Notes: generated by a model not told the origin, from the letters alone. 64,000 nucleotides of DNA from CAKZQX01 sp034437035 (GCA_034437035.1 DAOTUI010000071.1:1-64000), one strand, 5' to 3'. Counted from the stretch's first letter, positions 51,894 through 60,295 are shown. Program-made: numbers and translations.

Positions 51894-53042
51894 ATGCTGA
51901 CCCCAACCGAACGCTTTATCACCCAGATGAAACTGCGCGAACTCCGTACCCAGCGCGACCAGTTGCGCACCACCTACGATACGTTGTCCCGGCATGCCGA
52001 AGAAGCTGCATCAGATGCTGATCGCGTACGATTGCTCTACGCGCAGCTTCACACCCTCTCCCTGGCACAACAACCGCTGCATCCCACGGTTGCTAACCTG
52101 GAACCCATCCTGCGCGATAGTGCGCGTGACCGCACCGCGCCTGAAGTGATGGAGTTCTGGCAGCGTCGGTTGCAACAGGAGTTGAAGCAGGGGCGGTTGC
52201 GCTCCGATATGGTCTATGTCTTTGGTACACTGCTCAACGACTGGGCAACCGCCCCTCCAACTCCCCCACCCGGCGACCAGCAGTCCGGCACGTTGCGCGC
52301 CGATCTGCTTACACAGATCACGCAGACACCCGAGTCCCATGTGGTTACTGATCTGCTGGATTCATCTTTTACCGCCGCCGGCATGACCCAGGCAAACATG
52401 GCCCGGCACCTCTACAATGAAGATAACGTCTCGCTGCGGGCGTGTGTCGAACCTTACGAGATCAGACCATTGTTGCAGTATCTCGCCCAGGATCACCATC
52501 GTTCGGCAGCCCTGCGCCAGGATGCCCGGCGTTTTCTGGAGAACAATGTACTGCTGAAAGAACTCGCCGATGCGCTGACAATGCTGGTGAGCAACCTGGA
52601 TAGCTGGGACTGGCCCACGGCGGGCATTGCGGCCCACGCGCAGTGGAGCCACACGAAATGGCGGCTCTATGTTGAGGATGACCTCCCCACCGCCTGCCTG
52701 CTTGAGGTCATCGGAGCACGCTGGCAGACGGCATTCCAGTGGGTATTCCACGATGTTACCACTAATCGCCTGAATCGCCTCAACGACCTGGTTGCCTTGA
52801 CGCTGGTAGAGGACTTTATCCGGCGCGGCGGGGACATTTCGGTCGGGCAGCAGCATGGCCTCTCCACCTACTGGCGCTGGGTGCTATACCTGTATGGTCC
52901 CCACATCCTGGAGGCATTCGGCTCATTCCGCTTTCTGTTGACGGAACTGGTCCCGGTGCATCTTATCCTGCAGCGACTGGGAGTCGGAAGTGATGACGAT
53001 ATCGTCGCAGACCGTGAAGGGAACATGGAAATACCATTCTGA
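51894..53042 (+). CDS. Hypothetical protein under the SOS-like promoter
   Basis: 382 aa from ATG 51894 (GGAGG upstream). No family recognised. N-terminal 110 residues are helical and probably coiled-coil (QMKLRELRTQRDQLRTTYDT, LSRHAEEAASDADRVRLLYA), the middle has a Pro-rich linker (ATAPPTPPPGDQQ), and the rest is alpha-helical with Trp-rich segments (LDSWDWPTAGIAAHAQWSHT). No catalytic motif seen. Because it directly follows the operator it is the lead candidate for the damage-responsive gene on this side. The phosphatase operon begins 460 bp later. Confidence 0.65.
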   Translation: MLTPTERFITQMKLRELRTQRDQLRTTYDTLSRHAEEAASDADRVRLLYAQLHTLSLAQQPLHPTVANLEPILRDSARDRTAPEVMEFWQRRLQQELKQGRLRSDMVYVFGTLLNDWATAPPTPPPGDQQSGTLRADLLTQITQTPESHVVTDLLDSSFTAAGMTQANMARHLYNEDNVSLRACVEPYEIRPLLQYLAQDHHRSAALRQDARRFLENNVLLKELADALTMLVSNLDSWDWPTAGIAAHAQWSHTKWRLYVEDDLPTACLLEVIGARWQTAFQWVFHDVTTNRLNRLNDLVALTLVEDFIRRGGDISVGQQHGLSTYWRWVLYLYGPHILEAFGSFRFLLTELVPVHLILQRLGVGSDDDIVADREGNMEIPF

Positions 53043-53133
53043 TCCATCCGCCCATACGCTATCTGCCAGATAACTCACAGACGATGGCGGTACGCTTAAC
53101 AGCAAACTCTCCTAAAAACCCCGGAAAGAACCT

Positions 53134-53307
53134 ATGCCAATGAACCAGGATTACCTAACCATCCGCCGGCAGGTGCTGGATGCCCTCGATGCCGGGAACG
53201 CCCGCGATACCTTTCGTCTGCTGCGCCCGGTACTGGCCTATCCGAACCGGGTTGCGGATGATACTGAACTTGCTGATGCACTCGATCTCTTCACCCGCAT
53301 CGGGTAG
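53134..53307 (+). CDS. Small protein (57 aa)
   Basis: MPMNQDYLTIRRQVLDALDA, then GNARDTFRLLRPVLAYPNRV and ADDTELADALDLFTRIG, stop. A helical, natural-looking composition with GGAAAG upstream of ATG 53134 supports a real gene, but no family is known to me. Possibly a small helical adaptor; it lies between the SOS-linked protein and the phosphatase in the same direction. Confidence 0.55.
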   Translation: MPMNQDYLTIRRQVLDALDAGNARDTFRLLRPVLAYPNRVADDTELADALDLFTRIG

Positions 53308-53505
53308 CGCCGGCAACCGCCGTTCACGCACTTTCCCAACCAGATCTGATCGGTGGACTGGCACAGTCCGGGCAGCGGGAGCGGCAGTGAGCCGGTTCGC
53401 CAGTGGGCAGTAATTGTTTTATATAAAAACACCATCGTATGTGAGCAACTATTGGTATCTGACCAGAGGGATGTCTGGGATAACATGTAAAGTCAGGAAG
53501 TGCCG
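53308..53505. other. Gap upstream of phosphatase 4
   Basis: No gene. AT-rich 53405-53440 (GTAATTGTTTTATATAAAAA) could hold a promoter: TATAAA at about 53420, no clear -35. AGGA precedes the ATG at 53506. Confidence 0.4.
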
Positions 53506-54024
53506 ATGTACACACCCATCTACTGGATCGACGATGACTACCCTGGACGACTGGGGATAATGGCGCGTCCGCGGGGTGGCGACTGGCTGCATGACGAAAT
53601 GCGGGCGCTACGTCACGCCGGGGTTGATCTGCTGGTCTCGCTCCTGACCGAGATTGAACAGTTTACGCTGGACCTGCTGGAAGAAGCTAATGCCTGTGCA
53701 GCCGGCCAGATCGCTTTCCGTTCGCTACCCATTCTCGACCGGCAGGTGCCGCCGCTGAACACCGCGACAATCGCGTTTGTGAGGAACCTGGCATACCGAC
53801 GGAAACAGGGGGCGCATCTCGTGCTACACTGTCGCATGGGCATCGGGAGATCGGCACTGGGCGCGGCCTCGGTGCTGGTTGTCCTGGGAATGCCGGCCAC
53901 AGCAACCTGGGCGCGGATCGAACAGGCACGCGGCTGCCCGGTGCCCGATACGCCGGAACAGCGTGCCTGGGTTGAGCAGTTGGCACGGACGATCAGTATG
54001 GGAAACCTGGAGGAGAGTCCATGA
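53506..54024 (+). CDS. Dual-specificity-type protein phosphatase 4
   Basis: 172 aa from ATG 53506 (AGGA seven bases upstream; the GTG at 53500 is less likely). P-loop LHCRMGIGRSALGAASV with C109 and R115, general-acid region PILDRQVPP (D78). The N-terminus YTPIYWIDDDYPGRLGIMAR is unlike the other three copies. It overlaps DUF4291 by 4 bp (ATGA), so the phosphatase and DUF4291 protein are made together. The operon continues with two ATP-grasps and an HD protein. Confidence 0.87.
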   Translation: MYTPIYWIDDDYPGRLGIMARPRGGDWLHDEMRALRHAGVDLLVSLLTEIEQFTLDLLEEANACAAGQIAFRSLPILDRQVPPLNTATIAFVRNLAYRRKQGAHLVLHCRMGIGRSALGAASVLVVLGMPATATWARIEQARGCPVPDTPEQRAWVEQLARTISMGNLEESP

Positions 54025-54668
54025 ACTTGCAAACCGAACCCTACCTGGCGCAGGAAGAGCGCTGGCCGGCCACAGGCCGCCACATCCTGGCGCAGTATGA
54101 TGACCAGTCGGTGGTGGTGTACCAGGCCTACCGACCGGCCATCGGGCATTTTGCCGCCCGGCACGGCTTTTTTGGTGGTGAGTTCAGCCTGACGCGGATG
54201 AGCTGGATCAAGCCTAACTTCCTCTGGATGATGTACCGCTCAGGTTGGGGCACGAAAGCCGGGCAAGAGGTCACGCTGGCAATTCGGCTTCGACGCGATG
54301 CCTTCGATACCATCCTGGCTCAGGCAGTGCATTCCAGCTTTGTGCCCGAGATCTATGGCGATGAGGCCACATGGAAAGCCGCCGTTGCGCAGTCGACGGT
54401 GCGGTTGCAGTGGGATCCGGATCATGCCCCGAACGGCGCCAAGTGTGAGCGACGGGCCATTCAACTCGGTCTGCGGGGTGAGGTGCCGGCACGCTACGCC
54501 CGCGAGTGGCCCCTGTCTATCACGGACATCTCCGACTTTGTGGCGCAGCAGCGGCCGCATGCACGCTCCGCCGCCACCTACGACCAGTTGCTGACACCGC
54601 GTGAGGAAATTTACCCGGTACAGGATGCACAGACAGCCGCACGGTTAGGGTTGTCGGTGGCTCCATAA
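54021..54668 (+). CDS. DUF4291-family protein
   Basis: 215 aa. YDDQSVVVYQAYRPAIGHFA, then FSLTRMSWIKPNFLWMMYRS, GWGTKAGQEVTLAIRLRRDA and LQWDPDHAPNGAKCERRAIQ, LGLRGEVPARYA are the signature blocks of DUF4291. Function unknown; the densely conserved RMxWIKPxFLWMMYRSGW core, with polar and aromatic residues, looks enzymatic. Coupled to a phosphatase upstream (4-bp overlap) and 73 bp before an ATP-grasp gene. Confidence 0.9.
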   Translation: MNLQTEPYLAQEERWPATGRHILAQYDDQSVVVYQAYRPAIGHFAARHGFFGGEFSLTRMSWIKPNFLWMMYRSGWGTKAGQEVTLAIRLRRDAFDTILAQAVHSSFVPEIYGDEATWKAAVAQSTVRLQWDPDHAPNGAKCERRAIQLGLRGEVPARYAREWPLSITDISDFVAQQRPHARSAATYDQLLTPREEIYPVQDAQTAARLGLSVAP

Positions 54669-54741
54669 TCCTGGCAATAGTCGGCAATCTGGTTCTCATC
54701 TCTGCATTTTTTGGCGAAAGAAGTCACAGAAAAGCAGTCCT

Positions 54742-55614
54742 ATGACGCAGCAAACCCTACAACACTTCGACCTGTTTCACCTGGAAGAGACGCTCTGGCT
54801 GCTGGTGGACACCATCGGCAACCCTGGCTATGATTTTGCCTTTGAGCATTTTTTTGCCTGCCGCCGCCCATGGCAGCGGCCCAGGTCACTGACTGCCATC
54901 GGGCGCTTTGGAGTGCTGACCAGCTATCCTGATCCGTATGCACAACTGCTGACCGATGGTGTTCAGCTTCTTCACACACCCGAGCAGTACCTGCCGGCGA
55001 GTGAACTCCCGCGCTGGTATCCCCTGCTCGCGGACCTTACGCCGCGCAGTCTCTGGTTTGCAACCCCACCCTCCGTCGCGGAGATCGAGCAACACTTTGC
55101 CTGGCCGATTTTCCTGAAGGGCAGCCGCCAGACCCGCAAACATACAGCCGCGCTCTCAATCATTGCCTCGCCTGAAGCCTATGAGCAGGTTGCCGCGATC
55201 TATCAAAGTGACCCGGTGCTCTGCCGGCAGCAGATGGTCTGCCGCGAGTTTGTGCCGCTGCGCCCGGTGCCGGCCGTAGCGACTGATATTATCCCGCCCG
55301 CGTTCGAGTTTCGCACTTTCTGGTGGTATGGTGAACTGGTTGGTGCCGGTCCCTACTGGTCAGCATTTGCTACCTACACCTGGACACCCCGCGAGGAGCG
55401 GGCAGCTCTGGCAGTAGCACGCGCGGCGGCCCAACGACTGAACCTGCCCTTCGTTGTGTTGGATGTTGCTCAGACCCTCACTGGTGACTGGAGCGTCATC
55501 GAGTGCAATGATGCGCAGGAGAGCGGCTATGCCGGCGTCTCGCCCTTCGCCTTGTGGGGGCAGATTGTAGAGCGCGAACATGCGCGCATGGCAAGCTGGA
55601 ACAGCAGAGAGTAA
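54742..55614 (+). CDS. ATP-grasp protein, R2K-like, copy 1
   Basis: 290 aa. ATP-grasp layout: WPIFLKGSRQTRKH (K126 and K133), REFVPLRPVP, AFEFRTFWWYGELVGAGPYW, FVVLDVAQTLTGDWSVIECN (metal-binding E and N). The two lysines seven residues apart (K-x6-K) in the first strand-turn are repeated in the next gene (K140, K147), the pattern of the R2K clade of ATP-grasps. R2K enzymes are proposed to ligate peptides or amino acids in host-virus or cell conflicts. The gene begins 4 bp upstream of its partner's start. Confidence 0.8.
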   Translation: MTQQTLQHFDLFHLEETLWLLVDTIGNPGYDFAFEHFFACRRPWQRPRSLTAIGRFGVLTSYPDPYAQLLTDGVQLLHTPEQYLPASELPRWYPLLADLTPRSLWFATPPSVAEIEQHFAWPIFLKGSRQTRKHTAALSIIASPEAYEQVAAIYQSDPVLCRQQMVCREFVPLRPVPAVATDIIPPAFEFRTFWWYGELVGAGPYWSAFATYTWTPREERAALAVARAAAQRLNLPFVVLDVAQTLTGDWSVIECNDAQESGYAGVSPFALWGQIVEREHARMASWNSRE

Positions 55615-55618
55615 AACT

Positions 55619-56506
55619 ATGGTCGTCGTCTTTACTGAAGCAACCCCAGATAGCCACGCCTCGCTCAATGCCCGCGAGTTGCATACGATCACTGAGGCGG
55701 CGCGGCTCTTTGGTTGCCGGGTCTATCCCATCCCGTCCGACTTTGCCGGGTGTGGTAGCGCCGCGAACGCACTGGCCTATGTGCCGGACGTTGAGCCGCC
55801 TGTACCGGGCATCTGGGTGGGCTACATTCCAGCGGTCAAACGCTACACCGACCTCTACACCACTGCGCGGGCACGCGGCATCCACCTGGTAAATACACCG
55901 GACGAGCATCGCACCGCAACCGAGTTTGACCGCTTCTACCCGCTGTTGGGCGACCTTACCCCGACGAGTATCGTTGTTCGCACGGTCGAGGAGTGTGCGG
56001 TGGCCGGGGCACAGCTTGGGTTCCCGGTCTTTGTCAAAGGACTGGTAAAATCGGACAAAGCGCAGGGTTGGGCGGCATGCGTGGCCGGGAACGAAGCCGA
56101 ACTACGCCGACTGGCCGAGGGCATTCTGGCGAACGCACGGCGCTCCCGACAGCATGTGGTGGTGCGCAGACTGGTCAAACTGCGCACGACGGGGGCTGCG
56201 CCGGGTGGCTTTCCGCTGGGGCGAGAATATCGTGTCTTTGTCTACCGGCAGCAGGTACTGGCCTATGGCTACTACTGGGATGAATTTGAGGATGCCATCG
56301 CGCTGGCGGCAACGGACGAGCAGGCGCTCCTGGCGCTGGCGGTGGAGGCGGCGTGCCGCACCGGGGTGCCATTCGTGGCGGTTGACATCGGGCAAATGGA
56401 CAACGGCGCGTGGATCGTTATCGAGATCGGTGATGGGCAGTTCTCCGGATTGAGCCGGGTACCCGTGCTGGAGTTGTGGAGTAAACTGGCGGCACTGTCG
56501 CTATGA
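55619..56506 (+). CDS. ATP-grasp protein, R2K-like, copy 2
   Basis: 295 aa from ATG 55619, 4 bp after the previous stop. Paralogue of copy 1 with a longer pre-domain (LFGCRVYPIPSDFAG). PVFVKGLVKSDKAQG (K140, K147), RRLVKLRTTGAAPGGFPLGR, EYRVFVYRQQVLAYGYYWDE and FVAVDIGQMDNGAWIVIEIG. The usual metal-site N after E is G/D here (EIGDGQFSG), as in R2K_3-type proteins. Two paralogous ligases in tandem suggest sequential addition or a heterodimer. It overlaps the HD gene by 4 bp. Confidence 0.82.
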   Translation: MVVVFTEATPDSHASLNARELHTITEAARLFGCRVYPIPSDFAGCGSAANALAYVPDVEPPVPGIWVGYIPAVKRYTDLYTTARARGIHLVNTPDEHRTATEFDRFYPLLGDLTPTSIVVRTVEECAVAGAQLGFPVFVKGLVKSDKAQGWAACVAGNEAELRRLAEGILANARRSRQHVVVRRLVKLRTTGAAPGGFPLGREYRVFVYRQQVLAYGYYWDEFEDAIALAATDEQALLALAVEAACRTGVPFVAVDIGQMDNGAWIVIEIGDGQFSGLSRVPVLELWSKLAALSL

Positions 56507-57102
56507 TAAAAACAGATATGACAAACCCACCTGATGACAACCAGCCCAAACTCCGTCCCCTGCCGGACGAGGGCGCAACCCTGCTGCACCGCCTGCATGC
56601 ACCGCCGCGCCTGGTCGCTCATCTACGGCTCATCCACGATGTTGCGGTGCAACTGGTTGATACGTTGTCGCAGGAGTATCCGGCATTGGCGCTGCTGGCG
56701 GATGCCATCCGTTTTGGAGCGGCCACCCACGATATTGGTAAGATCTTGCATCCGGCAGAACTGGCAGGGCCGGGGCATCAGCATGAAGCGGACGGCGAGA
56801 CGCTGCTGCTGCGCCAGGGCATGGGGCCCCACCTGGCGCGCTTTGCCCGCACCCACGCGGCATGGCGACAGCATCCCGAAACCCCGCTGGAAGATCTGCT
56901 GGTGGCGCTGGCCGATACCTGCTGGAAGGGCAAACGGGATACGGAACTGGAGCAGCGGATTGTTATGCATATCACTGAGGCATGTGGCTGTGACTACTGG
57001 GATGTTTTTCTGCGGCTCGATGACCTGGTGGAACAGATTGCGGCGGAGGCGGAGACCCGGCTGGCATGGCAGGCACAGTTTCCCGTAGCAGGTGCCGATT
57101 GA
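56503..57102 (+). CDS. HD-domain phosphohydrolase
   Basis: 199 aa. HD residues H45 (LIHDVAV), H76/D77 (ATHDIGK), a downstream H in the helix (AGPGHQHEADGETL) and D in ALADTCWKG complete a typical HD metal site. Substrate unknown: nucleotide, cyclic nucleotide or RNA phosphate. ATG 56503 overlaps the ATP-grasp stop by 4 bp; ATG 56518 is an alternative. Last gene of the phosphatase-DUF4291-ATP-grasp-ATP-grasp-HD operon. A repeat element lies 78 bp downstream. Confidence 0.88.
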   Translation: MIKTDMTNPPDDNQPKLRPLPDEGATLLHRLHAPPRLVAHLRLIHDVAVQLVDTLSQEYPALALLADAIRFGAATHDIGKILHPAELAGPGHQHEADGETLLLRQGMGPHLARFARTHAAWRQHPETPLEDLLVALADTCWKGKRDTELEQRIVMHITEACGCDYWDVFLRLDDLVEQIAAEAETRLAWQAQFPVAGAD

Positions 57103-57180
57103 CACCGTGGTCGAGCATATTTTCTCGGCAATCTATCCTCAACCTGACACAGGAGATCAGACTATGTGGAATATAATTGA

Positions 57181-57376
57181 CAGGAGTTACGCGGTCACTG
57201 ATCCGGAAGATAGTTCCGCCTCCGGCAGGGTGGAAGCAACCATCCTTTTTCACACACATTTTTGCACAATGTGCAAAAATGTGTGTGAAAAAGGAAAACA
57301 GGACCATGCTGCCGCAGGCGAATCGGGCTTCCATCGGGTGAAACGCCCGGTTTGCATGGCGACCGCGTAACTCCTG
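57181..57376. repeat. Palindromic MITE-like element, copy 8 (complete, 196 bp)
   Basis: Perfect 15-bp inverted termini CAGGAGTTACGCGGT and ACCGCGTAACTCCTG. TAATTGA is duplicated on both sides (57174-57180, 57377-57383). Hairpin arms are perfect over 24 bp (57244-57267, 57271-57294; CCTTTTTCACACACATTTTT). Reverse orientation. It is inserted in the sixth codon of the original 57.2-kb gene. Confidence 0.95.
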
Positions 57377-58134
57377 TAATTGACTCCATTGAAGATCTCG
57401 AACGTTGGCGCCGCGCGGGGAACTACTGGTCACTGCGGGCAAGTCTACGCAGTGGTGGGCGCAACTTACTATTCCTCGGATTAATGTTCTCTGTGCTGTT
57501 TGCGTTTATTATTGGATCTGACGCGTTCCTGACGATGATTGTACCGCTACTCATAGGTCTGCCGTTGCCGGTCGTTGGTGTTTTACTCATCCAGGCTCCG
57601 CAACTGTCGCCCTATATCAGCTATGCCATCCTGGGGAGCGGCCTGATCGCCAATGGGATCATTATCATGCTGACCGAGCTGTTTCCACAACCGGGGCAGG
57701 GAACCATACCAATTCCGCTGTTCATAGTCCAGATTGTGGTTTATGGCTGGTTCAGTTTTCAGCTATGGAGCGCATCAAAAAGCCTGTCACAGGACGTACC
57801 TGCCGCAGATGTTGCCCAGATCGATCATCTGGTAAAAGAACTACGGCGCGCTAATGTCCGGAGTAATCCTGAGTATATTGCGTTTTCGGACTCAGTGAAC
57901 CTCTATCACAAGACGATCACCGGCAAACTGGGTGAGTACACCGCTCTGTTTCTTTTCCAGCGACAGAACCGGTTATTTTTCGTCAGGAAAGCGGAGATAG
58001 ATATTGTCAATGCACAACCGATACGACTGCACAAAGAGTTACAGGCCGTGCTTCGGGTAGCCCGCGAATCAATGACCATTTTCATCCGTCCTGAGTTGCT
58101 CAAGCGGTTTCAGCACTGGAAAGGGTCCGTGTGA
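57352..58134 (+). CDS. Four-helix membrane protein with 5' end rewritten by a repeat element
   Basis: The open frame starts at TTG 57352, inside the element's right arm. Body: NYWSLRASLRSGGRNLLFLG, hydrophobic segments at about 39-60, 66-84, 88-111 and 121-140, then a soluble C-terminal region (LVKELRRANVRSNPEYIAFS, LFLFQRQNRLFFVRKAEIDI) of about 100 aa. No family recognised; layout resembles the 15.1-kb and 36.7-kb membrane proteins. Before the insertion the gene evidently started at ATG 57164 (MWNIID, then SIEDLERW). Expression now depends on a start codon supplied by the element and may be lost. Confidence 0.65.
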   Translation: MHGDRVTPVIDSIEDLERWRRAGNYWSLRASLRSGGRNLLFLGLMFSVLFAFIIGSDAFLTMIVPLLIGLPLPVVGVLLIQAPQLSPYISYAILGSGLIANGIIIMLTELFPQPGQGTIPIPLFIVQIVVYGWFSFQLWSASKSLSQDVPAADVAQIDHLVKELRRANVRSNPEYIAFSDSVNLYHKTITGKLGEYTALFLFQRQNRLFFVRKAEIDIVNAQPIRLHKELQAVLRVARESMTIFIRPELLKRFQHWKGSV

Positions 58135-58828
58135 CAAGGATGGCAAATCTATGTGGTCATTTTTCCATCGAAATGAATGGCTATAACCCGTTATGCGGAG
58201 CGGCAGGCCCAGTTTAAATTTTTACGCGCAAATTCGGTGTCTATAACCTTGCACCGTGAAGCTGAAACGCGGTAGCGAGTTGATGTAATGGGCCATCTAA
58301 GAGTGACAGTGACGATGGCCCACCATATACCACTTTAACTCACGTACCTACGCGTGGGTCGTTGCCCCGGCTGCCCCGATGAACCAGCCCAGTGCAAACC
58401 CGACAACCGGCGTAACCAGCATAACCTGAAATATTCAGGTTTGCTATGCGGAGTGTGCCAGGAGGAATGCTCTCCTCACATCTGGTGCTTCCGCCTTTCT
58501 GTCTAAGATATTCCCTTAACCCCGGTTACGGCATTTACCCGTGGTACTGCTCTTTCTGCTCTGCTATTGTGAGTGCGGAGGAGTGAGGGCTACCTGGAAT
58601 CGTATCCACAGGTCCGGAGGAGGCACATAAGCGTGTCTCTGCCACATTGCACACCGCTTTTCCACCTCAGCGCGAACAACCATACGCCTCGACCACGGTC
58701 GAGTGACACCTCTGCGCAATCTCTATACTTTGCGCTGGGTACAGGAACCGGCGCAGTCCGTAGACTGCGAAGCGTGCAGCGACGAATGCTGCACACCGTG
58801 ACACAGAACGTATACAAGGAGCGTGATG
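58135..58828. other. Intergenic region, 0.7 kb
   Basis: No gene found. TGGGCCATC (58289-58297) and GATGGCCCA (58314-58322) form a hairpin. A short minus-strand remnant near 58350-58425 reads VTPVVGFALGWFIGAAGA and looks like a membrane-protein scrap. AAGGAG (58816-58821) belongs to the next gene. Confidence 0.4.
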
Positions 58829-60259
58829 ATGACAATTATTCAAGCGATTACCGCATCGGGAACAATGACTAGACGTGGGGACGAAACGGTTGCTGACCTG
58901 CGTCATCGGCTGCACGGCACGGTCATTCAAGCCGGTGACGAAGGCTATGAGGAAGCACGGCAGGTCTACAACGCGATGATCGACAAGAAGCCGGCGCTGA
59001 TTGCTTACTGCACGAACACCATAGATGTAGTCACCTGCGTCACGTTTGCACGCGAGCATAGGCTGGTCGTCGCTGTACGCAGCGGCGGGCACAGCGGGCC
59101 TGGTCTCGGGATAGTTGATGACGGACTGACCATTGACCTGTCCAGAATGAACGAGGTGACCGTGCATCCGGAATCCGGCATGGTACGCGTCGGTGGTGGT
59201 GCACTCTGGGGTGACGTTGACCAGGCCACGCACCCCTATGGGCTGGCAGTGCCCAGCGGCATCTTCGCTTCCACCGGCGTCGCTGGGCTCACCCTGGGCG
59301 GCGGATCGGGTCATCTCAGCCGTCAGTATGGCCTCACCATTGACAGCCTGCTGGAGGCCGAGGTGGTACTGGCTGATGGTCGGGTGGTCACGGCTAACGA
59401 GCAAGAGCACCCTGACCTGTTCTGGGCGCTACGCGGCGGCGGCGGCAACTTTGGCATCGTCACCAGTTTCCTGTTCCAGGGGCGGCCTGTCAAGAACGTC
59501 ATCGGGGGGCCGATGCTCTGGGATCTGGACGATGCACCAGCCGTGATGCGCTGGTACCGCGACTTCATCGTTGAAGCACCGGAGCACGTTAGTGGCTTCT
59601 TTGCCGTCTTGATGGTGCCGCCAGTGGAACCCTTTTTCGAGCATCTGCATATGCAGCGGATGTGCGGCATTATCTGGGCGATCAACGCTACGCCGGAGCA
59701 GGCAGAGGAAGTACTGGCTTCCGTGCGGGAGCAGTTCCCACCCGCGCAAGACCTGACCGGCCCGCTGCCGTTCCCGGCCCTGCAGAGCATGTTCGATGCG
59801 CTCGCCGGCCCCGGTCTGCAGTGGTACTGGCGCGGCGATTTCGTCAACGAACTAAGCGACGCAGCCATCGAGCGCCACATCGAGTTTGCCCACCGGCTGC
59901 CTGACGGACTCTCAACCATGCATCTCTATCCAGTCAATGGTGCAGTGCATCGTGTAGGCAGCACGGAGACAGCCTTCAGCTATCGTGATGTGACCTGGTC
60001 ACAGGTCATCACCGGCGTAGACGCTGACCCGGCGAATGCGGAAGTCATCCGCGACTGGACGGTATCCTACTGGCATGCGTTGCATCCCTACTCAGCGGGG
60101 GGGGGCTATGTCAACTTCTTAATGAACGAGAGCCAGGATCGGGTACAGGCCACCTACCGCGACAACTACCCGCGTCTGGCAAAGATCAAAGCACGGTACG
60201 ACCCGGAGAACTTCTTCCGGATCAACCAGAATATTCAACCGGCTCGCGAACGACCCTGA
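58829..60259 (+). CDS. FAD-linked oxidase (PCMH/berberine-bridge-like)
   Basis: 476 aa from ATG 58829 (AAGGAG seven bases upstream; ATG 58826 and GTG 58823 are alternatives). FAD domain: VAVRSGGHSGPG, whose His is the usual covalent flavin attachment, SRMNEVTVHPESGMVRVGGG, GLAVPSGIFASTGVAGLTLG and GGNFGIVTSFLF. The C-terminal YVNFLMNESQDRVQATYRDN and RYDPENFFRINQNI is the berberine-bridge end. The second covalent Cys seen in bicovalent relatives is absent, so one linkage is expected. Substrate unknown (oligosaccharide or alcohol oxidation is typical). Monocistronic. Confidence 0.92.
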   Translation: MTIIQAITASGTMTRRGDETVADLRHRLHGTVIQAGDEGYEEARQVYNAMIDKKPALIAYCTNTIDVVTCVTFAREHRLVVAVRSGGHSGPGLGIVDDGLTIDLSRMNEVTVHPESGMVRVGGGALWGDVDQATHPYGLAVPSGIFASTGVAGLTLGGGSGHLSRQYGLTIDSLLEAEVVLADGRVVTANEQEHPDLFWALRGGGGNFGIVTSFLFQGRPVKNVIGGPMLWDLDDAPAVMRWYRDFIVEAPEHVSGFFAVLMVPPVEPFFEHLHMQRMCGIIWAINATPEQAEEVLASVREQFPPAQDLTGPLPFPALQSMFDALAGPGLQWYWRGDFVNELSDAAIERHIEFAHRLPDGLSTMHLYPVNGAVHRVGSTETAFSYRDVTWSQVITGVDADPANAEVIRDWTVSYWHALHPYSAGGGYVNFLMNESQDRVQATYRDNYPRLAKIKARYDPENFFRINQNIQPARERP

Positions 60260-60295
60260 CACGGGGTGGTTCGGAGCGTGGATTGCCCCATCACT

